A stretch of 64,000 nucleotides of DNA from DASVUC01 sp038237225. Lineage in GTDB: Bacteria; Planctomycetota; Phycisphaerae; Tepidisphaerales; Tepidisphaeraceae. Below are positions 25,646 through 33,353 of the stretch, piece after piece. Made by a program: the position numbers and the translations under genes. The stretch spans positions 1 through 64,000 of the forward strand of contig JBBRYX010000018.1 in NCBI GenBank assembly GCA_038237225.1. Direction: 5' to 3'. Position 1 is the first letter of the stretch. Each line of letters opens with the position of its first letter. The notes beneath the pieces were generated by a model, which was not told the DNA's origin, did no database searches, and saw only the letters and a program-made list of their open reading frames with translations.

Positions 25646-27046
25646 TCATTGGGGTTTATCCGCGTCATCGGGAATCTTGAAGTCCACCTTCGTTGCCTCC
25701 TTGCGGTACAGGTCCTCCATTTCCTTCATAAGCCCGGATTTGGACGGATCTTGGGCGAGGTTTGTCATCTCATAGGGGTCGGATGAGAGATCGAAAAGCT
25801 CGGTCCATTCATTATGTTCGAGGTAGTGGACCAGCTTTGACTTGGCGGTTCGGACGGCGGTGATGGTGGGGGTGGTGAAGCCTCGTTCGAAGAAATACTC
25901 GTAGAAGAATGCGTCGCGGAAGTCGGGCTGATCGTTTGCGAAGAGAGGTCGGAGGCTCTTGCCCTGCATGGATGATGGAACCTGGATGCCGGCGAGTTCG
26001 AGGATCGTTGGCGCGTAGTCGATGTTGAGGACGAGGGCATCGGAAAGGGTGCCGGGCTTGATCAGTTTGGGGTAGCGCATGAGGAGGGGGATGCGAATGG
26101 ATTCTTCGTAGGCGGCGCGTTTGTCGGAAAGGCCGTGTTCGCCGAAGAGGTAGCCGTTGTCGGAGGCAAAGACGACGACGGAGTTGTCGGTGAGTTTCAG
26201 TTCATCGAGGGTGTCGAGGATTCTGCCGACGCAGTCGTCGATGGATGAGATGCAGCGGAAGTGGTTGAGCTGGGCCTGGAGCCGGCGTTCGTTGGGAACG
26301 GCGGGCGCGGTGGTGGGGCGTTTTTTGTCGAAGGGATAGGGGGTTTTGGATTCCAAGTTGGGGACGGGGCGGAAGGCGGCGCCTTCGAAGCGGTTCTTGG
26401 CGCGGTCGGCGGGGATGCGGGGATCGTGGGGAGATTTGAAGCCGATTACCATGTCGAAGGGTTTTTCGTGCGATTCTTTGAGAAAGGCGATGGCGTGATC
26501 GGTGGCGACGTCGTCGACCCAGCCGGTGGTGGGGACGAGTGTGCCGTTGTCGTTGAAGGGGCAGTCGTGGTATTTGCCTTGTCCGATGAAGCTGAAAATG
26601 ACGTCGAAGCCGGGGCGTTCCTTTTGTTGACCGTGGTGCCATTTGCCGAAGTAGGCGGTGGTGTAGCCGGCTTTTTTGAGTTCGGTGGCGTGGGAGAGGT
26701 TGTTTTCGCGGAAGGGGGTGTGGTTGTTGACGGTGCCGTTAATGTGGTTGTAGGCGCCGGTGAGGAAGCTGGCGCGGGATGGGGCGCAGAGGGAGTTGAC
26801 GACGAAGGCGTTTCGGAAGCGGATGCCTTCGCGCGCGAGGCGATCGAGGTTGGGGGTTTGGAGCCAGGGGAAGCGGGCTTTGTCGGCTTGCTCTTTCTGG
26901 GCGCAGCCGAGGGCGTCGTAGCGCTGGTCATCGGTGAGGATGAAGATGAAGTTGGGGCGGTCGGGGGGCGCGGGGGCTCGGGCGAGGGCGGCGGGGGGGG
27001 CGAGGGCGATCAGGGCGATCGTGCAGAGGAGAGTTTTATGAATCAT
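25646..27046 (-). CDS. Secreted sulfatase (arylsulfatase family)
   Basis: A 466-residue protein with a signal peptide (residues ~1-24). The formylglycine motif is CAPSRASFLTG with Cys at 87; DD at 39-40 (FILTDDQRYDAL) are metal ligands, and SDNGYLFGEHGL supplies a second metal/active-site segment. It should hydrolyse sulfate esters of polysaccharides or related compounds outside the cytoplasm after Cys conversion by a formylglycine-generating enzyme. The maturation enzyme is not in the window. Planctomycetes typically carry many sulfatases. Confidence 0.92.
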   Translation of the reverse strand: MIHKTLLCTIALIALAPPAALARAPAPPDRPNFIFILTDDQRYDALGCAQKEQADKARFPWLQTPNLDRLAREGIRFRNAFVVNSLCAPSRASFLTGAYNHINGTVNNHTPFRENNLSHATELKKAGYTTAYFGKWHHGQQKERPGFDVIFSFIGQGKYHDCPFNDNGTLVPTTGWVDDVATDHAIAFLKESHEKPFDMVIGFKSPHDPRIPADRAKNRFEGAAFRPVPNLESKTPYPFDKKRPTTAPAVPNERRLQAQLNHFRCISSIDDCVGRILDTLDELKLTDNSVVVFASDNGYLFGEHGLSDKRAAYEESIRIPLLMRYPKLIKPGTLSDALVLNIDYAPTILELAGIQVPSSMQGKSLRPLFANDQPDFRDAFFYEYFFERGFTTPTITAVRTAKSKLVHYLEHNEWTELFDLSSDPYEMTNLAQDPSKSGLMKEMEDLYRKEATKVDFKIPDDADKPQ

Positions 27047-27453
27047 GGGAAAGCCTCCATACCGGACGCGCTTTGATAATGCGAGATGAGAGTGGAGACC
27101 GCGAAGGCGCGAAGACGCGAAGGCGGCGCGAAGCGGGGGGTACTTGGAAGTGTGTTGGTTTGTGTCGTTTTGTGTCGGCAGGGGTAACGGGATTGACGGC
27201 GGGCTTTCGATTTGGGTAGAAACGGGTCATTTTGGGTAATTCTTCTGAGGTGGACGGGGGGGGTGGACGAGGGGTGGCTGACACGGGCTGGAAGCCCGTG
27301 GTACGATGGGGGGCGCTTTGTTGTGGATCGCGGAACTGCACGGCTCCCCTCCTTTGACCGGCGGAGGTTAGCAAATCGGCAACGGAAAAGCGGCAGGAAA
27401 ATTGGCGAGGGTGGCGTGCGCGGTCGCGCACCGCAGCGCAGGGAGCGAGGAGA
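27047..27453. other. Intergenic region with octamer repeat and hairpin
   Basis: About 400 nt without a supported gene. It contains CGCGAAGG/CGCGAAGA octamers (27101-27133) just upstream of the sulfatase start, T-rich GTGTTGGTTTGTGTCG-like sequence and a hairpin CACGGGCT/AGCCCGTG (27282-27300) followed by GTAC. Confidence 0.5.
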
Positions 27454-27654
27454 TCAGCAGCAGACTTCGTAGGCGATGGGAAAGGGGATGAGGTCGGGAC
27501 GGACGAGGTGGAGTTTTCGGAGGCGGACTTCGGGGGGGAGGGAGGCGACGGCGTCATTGGTGGGGAGGGGCCTTGCCGGTGGTGTGGGGGTGATGTTCCA
27601 AGCCAGGGCGATGAGGAGTAGGCAACGGCCGACGGACCGCAGGGGGGAGGGCAT
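27454..27654 (-). CDS. Small secreted protein, 66 aa
   Basis: Starts at the ATG whose complement is 27652-27654, with AAGG upstream. The N-terminus is a short signal or anchor (RSVGRCLLLIALAWNI), then a compact tail PPEVRLRKLHLVRPDLIPFP ending in two cysteines. The tail looks constrained rather than random. No family assigned. Confidence 0.5.
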   Translation of the reverse strand: MPSPLRSVGRCLLLIALAWNITPTPPARPLPTNDAVASLPPEVRLRKLHLVRPDLIPFPIAYEVCC

Positions 27655-28024
27655 AGGACACGCCTTATCGGGAAGCAATTTGGCTTGGGTTTTCGCTCCA
27701 CGAGCCAACTTGAGTGGATGGAGATTACCCCGATTTTTGTATGGGACCAACGGAAAAATTATTGCGCATCAGCGAGAATTTCCGGCAGCAGGCAGAACGG
27801 GTAAAGGATAACGATGGGGCTGGTTCGAGGCGGGCTTGGGAATATTTCGTGGTGTCGGTTGTCAAATCGAAAGTTTGGGGTAGCGCGGGGGAGATGACGA
27901 GGCAGGCTCCGGCGCTCGCGCGGCCGCGTTTGTGCGCTGCTGTTGTGAAGAAGTAGGCGATTTTGTTGGGGAATGTGATCGGTCCCACCCCTGAAGGGGT
28001 GGGCTTGGCGTTTTGTGAGGAAGA
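27655..28024. other. Intergenic region
   Basis: About 370 nt. A plus-strand frame (27714-27956) reads as protein-like for part of its length but has no ribosome site and is not called. A hairpin CCCACCCCT/AGGGGTGGG (27984-28003) lies beyond the 3' end of the minus-strand gene at 28025; it lacks a T tract. Confidence 0.4.
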
Positions 28025-28531
28025 TTAGCTGTGGGATTGGGATTGGGCGGCGGCCAGGTCATCTGGGTCGGGTTGGGCGACTTTGCCGGTGATGGCACCG
28101 GTGATGGCGCTGAGAAGGATGGGTTGGAGGGCGCCCATGGCATGGGAGAAGATGCCGGCGAGGATGCCGCGGTCTTTCTTGGCGTCGCCGTCGGCTTGGG
28201 GAATTCGGTTCGGGTCGGGGTAGAGGGCGCGCTCGAGTTTCTCGAGGCGCTTGAGGGCTTGCTGTTCTTTGGAGGGGACGGTGACGGTGGCGGCGGCGAA
28301 CCCGCCGAGGGTTGCGGCGGCGAGGGTCATCCACGGGTGTTCATTGAGCCAAAGGCGGGGATCGACGCCCTTGAGGAGATCCTGTTGGATGTGCCTGATT
28401 GAATTAGCGATAGCGGCGCTGGCCTGGCCGGCCTGGTCGTTGAGGAACTGGGATTCAGCGATGGGAGTTTTCGGCTTTTCGCTGTACGTCGGTTCCGAAC
28501 TTTGCCCGCTGCTGTTCTTTCCGTTGTTCAT
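28025..28531 (-). CDS. Third protein of the YqjD/YqjE-like triad
   Basis: A 168-residue protein from the ATG at 28531. It has a hydrophobic segment (WMTLAAATLGGFAAATVTV) in the middle, a short coiled coil (EQQALKRLEKLERAL) and a second hydrophobic run (GALQPILLSAITGAITGKV). Its gene overlaps the upstream DUF1469 gene by 77 nt, so it belongs to the same operon. It takes the place of YqjK in the enterobacterial operon but the sequence does not show clear YqjK similarity. Confidence 0.6.
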   Translation of the reverse strand: MNNGKNSSGQSSEPTYSEKPKTPIAESQFLNDQAGQASAAIANSIRHIQQDLLKGVDPRLWLNEHPWMTLAAATLGGFAAATVTVPSKEQQALKRLEKLERALYPDPNRIPQADGDAKKDRGILAGIFSHAMGALQPILLSAITGAITGKVAQPDPDDLAAAQSQSHS

Positions 28532-28976
28532 ACTTCTCCACCGTTCGTTTTCGAGAGGATTTGGTGAGGATCGACATGCCGAGGAACGCGCCGCCGAAGA
28601 TAACGGCAAGGACGAGGATGCCGGTGGTCGTATAGCCGAGGGCTCGATGACCGTTGAATAGCCAGGTAAAACCGCGTGCGACGCCGAAGATGAGGAGAGC
28701 GCAGGCGGTGACGATGATGCTGGAGAGGGCGATGAGGCTGACGATTCCGAGGGCGGCGTAGAGGCCGAGGTTTCGGATGGAGGTCTTGATGCCATCGCTT
28801 TTGGCGGCGAGGTAGTAGGAGAGATAGTCCTTGAGCTCCGCGAATTGATTGGCGGCGTCGCGGAAGGCGTCTGTGGGAGTGCGGATGGTGTCGCCATCGG
28901 CACCGAATCGTCCGCCTGGGTTGCCCGAGGCTCCGGAGTTTGGAGCACCTGACGGGTCGTGAGGTTGCTGTTGCAT
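28455..28976 (-). CDS. DUF1469/holin-like membrane protein (YqjE-like)
   Basis: A 173-residue protein. The first ~35 residues are low-complexity; residues ~40-65 are an amphipathic helix; two transmembrane helices follow (LGIVSLIALSSIIVTACALL and GYTTTGILVLAVIFGGAFLG), then a charged tail. This is the YqjE/phage-holin-like pattern. It sits downstream of a DUF883 gene, as in the E. coli yqjD-yqjE set; YqjD associates with ribosomes at the inner membrane in stationary phase. Role here inferred only. Confidence 0.75.
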   Translation of the reverse strand: MQQQPHDPSGAPNSGASGNPGGRFGADGDTIRTPTDAFRDAANQFAELKDYLSYYLAAKSDGIKTSIRNLGLYAALGIVSLIALSSIIVTACALLIFGVARGFTWLFNGHRALGYTTTGILVLAVIFGGAFLGMSILTKSSRKRTVEKYEQRKEQQRAKFGTDVQRKAENSHR

Positions 28977-29130
28977 GCGCGCGACCTTATGAGGAGCCCG
29001 GCGCTGCGCGAGCGCCGGGGATTCCGTTTTTCGTTACTCCGTGACACGACCGGGATCTTGCGCGGACGGAGCGCCATGCAAGCGTGCCCGCTAACGAATG
29101 CGCGAGATCGGTGCACTCAAGTGTCGGCGA

Positions 29131-29424
29131 CTAGCTGCGTTTCCAGAGGATACCGAGCACCAGACCGACGCCGGCGGCGATTGCGAGGGATTGGATCGGC
29201 TTTTCCTGAACGTACTGTTCGAGGGATTGCTCCATTTCGCGAGCGCGTTCGCGGCCTTGCTCGTAATATTCGGTGGCTTGGTCGCGGAGCTGGTCGTACT
29301 GCTGGGTGGCGGCATCGCGGGCTTGGCCGCCGAGGTCGCGGAGGTTCTGACCGACCTGTTGGGCGGATTGTTTGAGGTCGCCGGCCGGGGCGGATTTCTC
29401 GGATCCTTCGTTCATTCGGGACAT
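29131..29424 (-). CDS. DUF883/YqjD-like membrane-anchored protein
   Basis: A 97-residue protein. A long amphipathic helix rich in Gln, Asp and Ala (QQYDQLRDQATEYYEQGRER) leads to a C-terminal hairpin-type membrane anchor EKPIQSLAIAAGVGLVLGIL and a basic end (WKRS), which is the DUF883 (ElaB/YqjD) signature. First gene of the triad, 155 nt before the DUF1469 gene. Probably a stress or stationary-phase envelope protein. Confidence 0.85.
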   Translation of the reverse strand: MSRMNEGSEKSAPAGDLKQSAQQVGQNLRDLGGQARDAATQQYDQLRDQATEYYEQGRERAREMEQSLEQYVQEKPIQSLAIAAGVGLVLGILWKRS

Positions 29425-29699
29425 GAGGAACTCCTTTCGGGGTGTTGTTTCTCGTTCGTCTGATCGGATAGTACAAATCCAGTGCCGAGCCCGGCAGCGC
29501 TGAAAATGTTGGGTTTGGGGGCGGAAATGAGCTGTGAGAATTTCCCCAGGCGCAGCGGCTGCCTTATGGATGACCGTTTTGGCAGGCGGGAACGACAGGT
29601 CGTCAGTAGGGGTGGGCGTTTTTGGCGTTGAAATGAAGAGGGCGACACGACTCGACTGAGCTCGTCGAAGTCAAGTGTCGCCCCCACGGGATGGGGCAA
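29425..29699. other. Intergenic region with composite hairpin
   Basis: 275 nt between the DUF883 gene start and the hldE stop, both on the minus strand. It carries the composite hairpin listed next; the rest shows no gene. Confidence 0.6.
29640..29683. repeat. Hairpin GGGCGACAC/GTGTCGCCC holding the 24-nt module
   Basis: Perfect 9-bp outer arms (29640-29648, 29675-29683). The loop is a 24-nt module (29649-29672) that begins GACTCGACTGAGC and ends CGAAGTC. The same module, with one base changed, occurs inside another hairpin at 49373-49396. Located just downstream of hldE. Confidence 0.85.
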
Positions 29700-31262
29700 C
29701 TACTTGTAGGCTTCGAGGATTCTTTGGATGAGATCTGAAGTGGAGCGCCCGTCCACCAGAGGGGCGAGGGCAATGGAGCCGCCGCGGGATTCGACGAGAT
29801 CGGCGCCGACGACTTTGTCCTTCGTATAGTCTGCGCCTTTGACCAATACATCGGGCTTAATGGTTTCGATGAGGTTGAGGGGGGTGTCTTCGTCGAACTT
29901 GATGAGGTAGTCGATGCTTTCGAGTTCTTCGAGGACGGCGGTGCGGTCGTCTTCGTTGATGATGGGGCGCTTGTCGCCTTTGAGGCGGCGGATGGAGCAG
30001 TCGGTGTTAACGCCGACGACGAGGAGGTCGCCTTGGGCTTTGGCGAACTGGAAGTATTTGACGTGACCGAGGTGGATGAGATCGAAGCAGCCGTTGGTGA
30101 AGACGATTTTTTTGCCGGTGGCGCGGTGTCGGGCGAGTTCGGGGAGGAGTGCGGTGAGGGTGCGCTGCTTGCCGAGGTGCTGGTGGGCTTCGGCGAGGAG
30201 GTCCTGGATGACTTCTTCTGGGGTGATGGGGACGCAGCCGAGTTTTTCGACTTCGAGACCGGCGGCGATGTTGCCGAGGGCGACGGCATCGGGCCAGTCT
30301 GCGCCGGCGACTCTTGCCATTGCTAACATGGCGAGGAGGGTGTCACCGGCGCCGGTGCCGTCGGCGACTTGGCGGGGGCGGGTTTGGACCCACTTGTGAG
30401 TGGGGGGGTGGGGCTGCGGCCCGACCGCTCTGCGCGAAGACTCGGAAGCAAGCGCTCCCTGGGGTCGCGGCTCATCGGTGGAATGAGCGCGGGTGGCGAG
30501 GTAGGAACCGAGTTCGTTGAGGGTGATGACGACGGCTTGGAGGTCGTACTTTTCTAAGAGCGCGCTCGCGGCGGGGGCGTAGTGTTCTGGGGCGCGAAGG
30601 GGCAGGCCGGTGGCGCGTTCGGCTTCGGGGCGGTTGAGTTTGAGGGCGGTTGCGCCTTTGTACTTGGAGTAGTCGGGGATGTTGGCGGGGTCGATGATGA
30701 CGGGGATGTTTCTCTGGTTGGCGAGCTGGATGAGGCGCGTGCAGACTTCGGGGGAGAGGACGCCTTTGTTGTAGTCTTCGAGGCAGAGAAGCTCGGCGCC
30801 GTCGAGGGCGTGCTCGGTGGCGGCGATGATTTGGTTGGCGATGTCGCCGTCGAGGGGTTGATTCGATTCGATGTCGAGGCGGAGCATCTGGTGGGGGGTG
30901 CGGTCCTGGGATGAGCCGAGCATTCGGACCTTGAGGACGGTGGGGCGGTTTTCGGTTTCGATGAGGGAGATTTGATCGGTGGTGTACTGGTTTAGGTGAC
31001 GGCGGACTTGGGCGCCGGCATCGTCTTTTCCGATGATGCCGATCATTCGAACTTGAGCGCCAAGCGTGGCGAGGTTGGCCATGACGAAGCCTGCGCCGCC
31101 GAGTCGGTATTCCTCGCGTTGGAAGTGGATGATGGGGACGGGTGCTTCGGGGCTGACGCGTTCGGTGTTGCCGAAGATGTAGCGGTCGAGCATGAGATCG
31201 CCGACGAGGACGATCTTGTGGTTGGGGAAGTGATCGAGGATGTCGATGAGGTGGGTGGACAT
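29700..31262 (-). CDS. hldE: Bifunctional heptose 7-phosphate kinase / heptose 1-phosphate adenylyltransferase
   Basis: 520 residues from the ATG at 31262. The N-terminal ribokinase-type domain has VLVGDLMLDRYIFG, RLGGAGFVMANLATLGA and the anion hole/base DGTGAGDTLL (301-310). The C-terminal adenylyltransferase domain has IVFTNGCFDLIHLGHVKYF with the HxGH-type nucleotide motif. The enzyme makes ADP-heptose precursors for LPS inner core. An unusual insertion of about 29 residues (261-289, RPQGALASESSRRAVGPQP and flanks) separates two conserved kinase elements. Upstream DNA has an octamer repeat tract. Together with kdsB it supports LPS synthesis. Confidence 0.93.
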   Translation of the reverse strand: MSTHLIDILDHFPNHKIVLVGDLMLDRYIFGNTERVSPEAPVPIIHFQREEYRLGGAGFVMANLATLGAQVRMIGIIGKDDAGAQVRRHLNQYTTDQISLIETENRPTVLKVRMLGSSQDRTPHQMLRLDIESNQPLDGDIANQIIAATEHALDGAELLCLEDYNKGVLSPEVCTRLIQLANQRNIPVIIDPANIPDYSKYKGATALKLNRPEAERATGLPLRAPEHYAPAASALLEKYDLQAVVITLNELGSYLATRAHSTDEPRPQGALASESSRRAVGPQPHPPTHKWVQTRPRQVADGTGAGDTLLAMLAMARVAGADWPDAVALGNIAAGLEVEKLGCVPITPEEVIQDLLAEAHQHLGKQRTLTALLPELARHRATGKKIVFTNGCFDLIHLGHVKYFQFAKAQGDLLVVGVNTDCSIRRLKGDKRPIINEDDRTAVLEELESIDYLIKFDEDTPLNLIETIKPDVLVKGADYTKDKVVGADLVESRGGSIALAPLVDGRSTSDLIQRILEAYK

Positions 31263-31268
31263 TGTTGT

Positions 31269-31305
31269 CAGAGGCACGAAGGCACCGAGGCACGTAGGCA
31301 CGAAG
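31269..31305. repeat. AGGCACGA-type octamer tract
   Basis: Four units (AGGCACGA, AGGCACCG, AGGCACGT, AGGCACGA) just upstream of the hldE start. The same unit recurs at 18593-18634. Confidence 0.75.
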
Positions 31306-31437
31306 GGAGGGAGAGAGGGTAGCTTTTCGTCGCTTGTTTTCGTGACTGTGGGGATTGTAGCGTGAGGGAGAGTCGGGTTCACGCGAGAACGCAGGGACCC
31401 GCGGCGGAGCCGCTGGGCTCTCGTTCGGTTGCGAATG

Positions 31438-31953
31438 TCATTTGGGATAGTCGGGTTTGTGTTGCCAGTCTAGTTCTACGGAGGCGGGGATGCCGTGGTA
31501 TTCTCTTGGGAAGACGTAGTCTTTTCTTAAGGGGAAACCTTCCCAGTCGTCGGCGCAGAGGATTCTTCGGAGGTCGGGGTGACCGGGGAAGAGGATACCC
31601 AGGAGGTCGTAGGCTTCGCGTTCGTGCCAGTCGGCGGCGGGCCAGAGGTCGGCGACACTTGGGATGCTGGGATTGTCGCGGGGGGTGAAGACCTTGACGG
31701 CGAAGGTGTGGCGGAGGTCGAAGCTCCAGAGGTCGTAGATGCAGCACATGTTGTCGTCGGCGACGTAGTCGACGCCGGTGTGGTTGGCGAGCCAGTCGAG
31801 CTTGAGGTCGGGATCGGAATAGAGGAATTGCGCGATCTCCCGCCAGTCGGCGGCGTCAATGTGAATGCGGGGATGTTTGTCGTCGGGGAAGGCGGCGGCG
31901 ATTTTGCCGTTGAAACGTTGCTGGAGTTTCTGGACGATCTGATTTGGTGTCAT
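31438..31953 (-). CDS. nuoC: NADH-quinone oxidoreductase subunit C
   Basis: 171 residues from the ATG at 31953, with AGGA 8 nt upstream. The family signature is present: ADWHEREAYDLLGILFPGHP followed by DLRRILCADDWEGFPLRKDY. NuoC belongs to the peripheral arm of complex I, in the NADH-to-quinone electron path. No other nuo gene is in the window, so it is separated from the rest of the complex. It diverges from the next plus-strand gene. Confidence 0.95.
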   Translation of the reverse strand: MTPNQIVQKLQQRFNGKIAAAFPDDKHPRIHIDAADWREIAQFLYSDPDLKLDWLANHTGVDYVADDNMCCIYDLWSFDLRHTFAVKVFTPRDNPSIPSVADLWPAADWHEREAYDLLGILFPGHPDLRRILCADDWEGFPLRKDYVFPREYHGIPASVELDWQHKPDYPK

Positions 31954-32024
31954 GCAAGGGTCCTGTGGGGAAGAGTATAAGTGGAGACTTGAGAATCTCC
32001 AATCTTGCATGTGAGAGGTACTGG

Positions 32025-33353
32025 ATGACTCGAGCTATTCTGGTGATGGTCCTGTGCTGGTCAGGTTATGCGTTTGGACAAACGACGCAGGCAATCGCTA
32101 ATCTGCGCGGCGAGGTGAGGAACGCGGCAGGTGGGGCGGTGGCGAATGCCACGGTGTACGTGTACTGGCTGGGGCCGACCAAGGGAGAGGCGAATCTTGC
32201 GTCGGTGTATCCCGACTGGGGGAAGAAGGCGGTGTCGAGTGCGTCCGGGGAGTTTGTGCTGGAGGGATTGGCGGTTGGAATGCGGTACTCCGTGGTGGTG
32301 GCCGCCGCGGGGTATCCGCCGATGCAGGTAGAGACAGTGGATCCGAGAAAGAAGGCAGTGGCGCAGTTGAAGGAATCGGGGGAAGAGCGGAAGGATGAGA
32401 GTCGGTGGATCAGGGGGCGGGTGGTGGATGTGCAGGGCAATGCAGTCTGGGGGGCGGAAGTGAAGCCGGTTGCGGTGCGGACGGCAAAGTATTTGAGTTG
32501 GGGGCAAAAGGCGATGGCGGGCGTCGATCGAATGACCGTGACGGATCGGGAGGGAAAGTTCGCGATTTTCTCGCGGGATCCGGATCAGGAGGTTGCGCTG
32601 CGGATCGCAGGGGCGGCGTTCGCGGCGCAAGTCGTGGGGTTTCACAAACCAGGAGAGGCGGCGCAGGATTATGCGATGACGGTTGGGGCGACGATTCGGG
32701 GGAAGCTGGTCAAGGATGGGAAGCCGGTGGCGGGGATCACGGTGGGGGCGAGGGAGTCGGATCGGGCGTTCGAGCGCAGGACGGAGGATCGGGAAGCGGT
32801 CACGGATGAACAGGGTGTTTTCATCATCGAACACGTCAGCTCGAGCGACGACTATTTGGTTTACGCGAAGATGAAGAGCGCGGGGGCGCTCGGCGCGATG
32901 TCGATGCAGGCGATCAAGATGGAGGGAGATGGGCAGACGACGGATCTGGGGGCGGTGGCACTGGAGAGCGGATGTGTGGTGGCGGGACGAATTCGGGCGG
33001 AGGAGGGGGCGGCGCTGCCGATGGGGATGCAGGTGATCCTTGAGCGCGAGGATGCGCGCGACAGCGTGACGGCTGCGATCGATGGGGCGGGATACTTTAA
33101 AGTCATCGGCGTTCCATTGAATGAGGTTGTGGGGCTCGAGGTCAAGGCGAAGGGCCATCAGCTTTCATCTCAGAATTTTAGTCTTGACCCGCTGAATGGT
33201 TGGCGGTTGCTTGGATTGGTGGACCAAAATCTTCCTGACTTGGAGATCCTGCTGGAGAAAGCGCGGGATAGGGGAGAGGATATTGCAGGACGACCACAGG
33301 CCGATCTGCTTAAGGCGCGGCTTCGCGGAGTGAACGAAGAGAAAAAGGAATGA
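32025..33353 (+). CDS. Secreted carboxypeptidase-regulatory-like protein, paralog 1
   Basis: 442 residues, ATG at 32025 with GAGAGG 5-6 nt upstream. A signal peptide (MTRAILVMVLCWSGYAFGQ) is followed by several beta-sandwich units of the carboxypeptidase regulatory-like/Cna-B type (LRGEVRNAAGGAVANATVYV; IRGRVVDVQGNAVWGAEVKP; IRGKLVKDGKPVAGITVGAR; VAGRIRAEEGAALPMGMQVI). These are non-catalytic binding or spacer domains. Its stop overlaps the start of the next, clearly homologous gene (ATGA at 33350). Confidence 0.75.
   Translation: MTRAILVMVLCWSGYAFGQTTQAIANLRGEVRNAAGGAVANATVYVYWLGPTKGEANLASVYPDWGKKAVSSASGEFVLEGLAVGMRYSVVVAAAGYPPMQVETVDPRKKAVAQLKESGEERKDESRWIRGRVVDVQGNAVWGAEVKPVAVRTAKYLSWGQKAMAGVDRMTVTDREGKFAIFSRDPDQEVALRIAGAAFAAQVVGFHKPGEAAQDYAMTVGATIRGKLVKDGKPVAGITVGARESDRAFERRTEDREAVTDEQGVFIIEHVSSSDDYLVYAKMKSAGALGAMSMQAIKMEGDGQTTDLGAVALESGCVVAGRIRAEEGAALPMGMQVILEREDARDSVTAAIDGAGYFKVIGVPLNEVVGLEVKAKGHQLSSQNFSLDPLNGWRLLGLVDQNLPDLEILLEKARDRGEDIAGRPQADLLKARLRGVNEEKKE

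Noticed and set aside
27714..27956. Plus-strand frame of 80 codons between two minus-strand genes
   Set aside because: Partly protein-like but no ribosome site, no promoter and no recognisable family; not called.
27984..28003. Hairpin CCCACCCCT/AGGGGTGGG taken as a terminator
   Set aside because: Stem is good but there is no U tract on the relevant strand; treated as part of the hairpin family.
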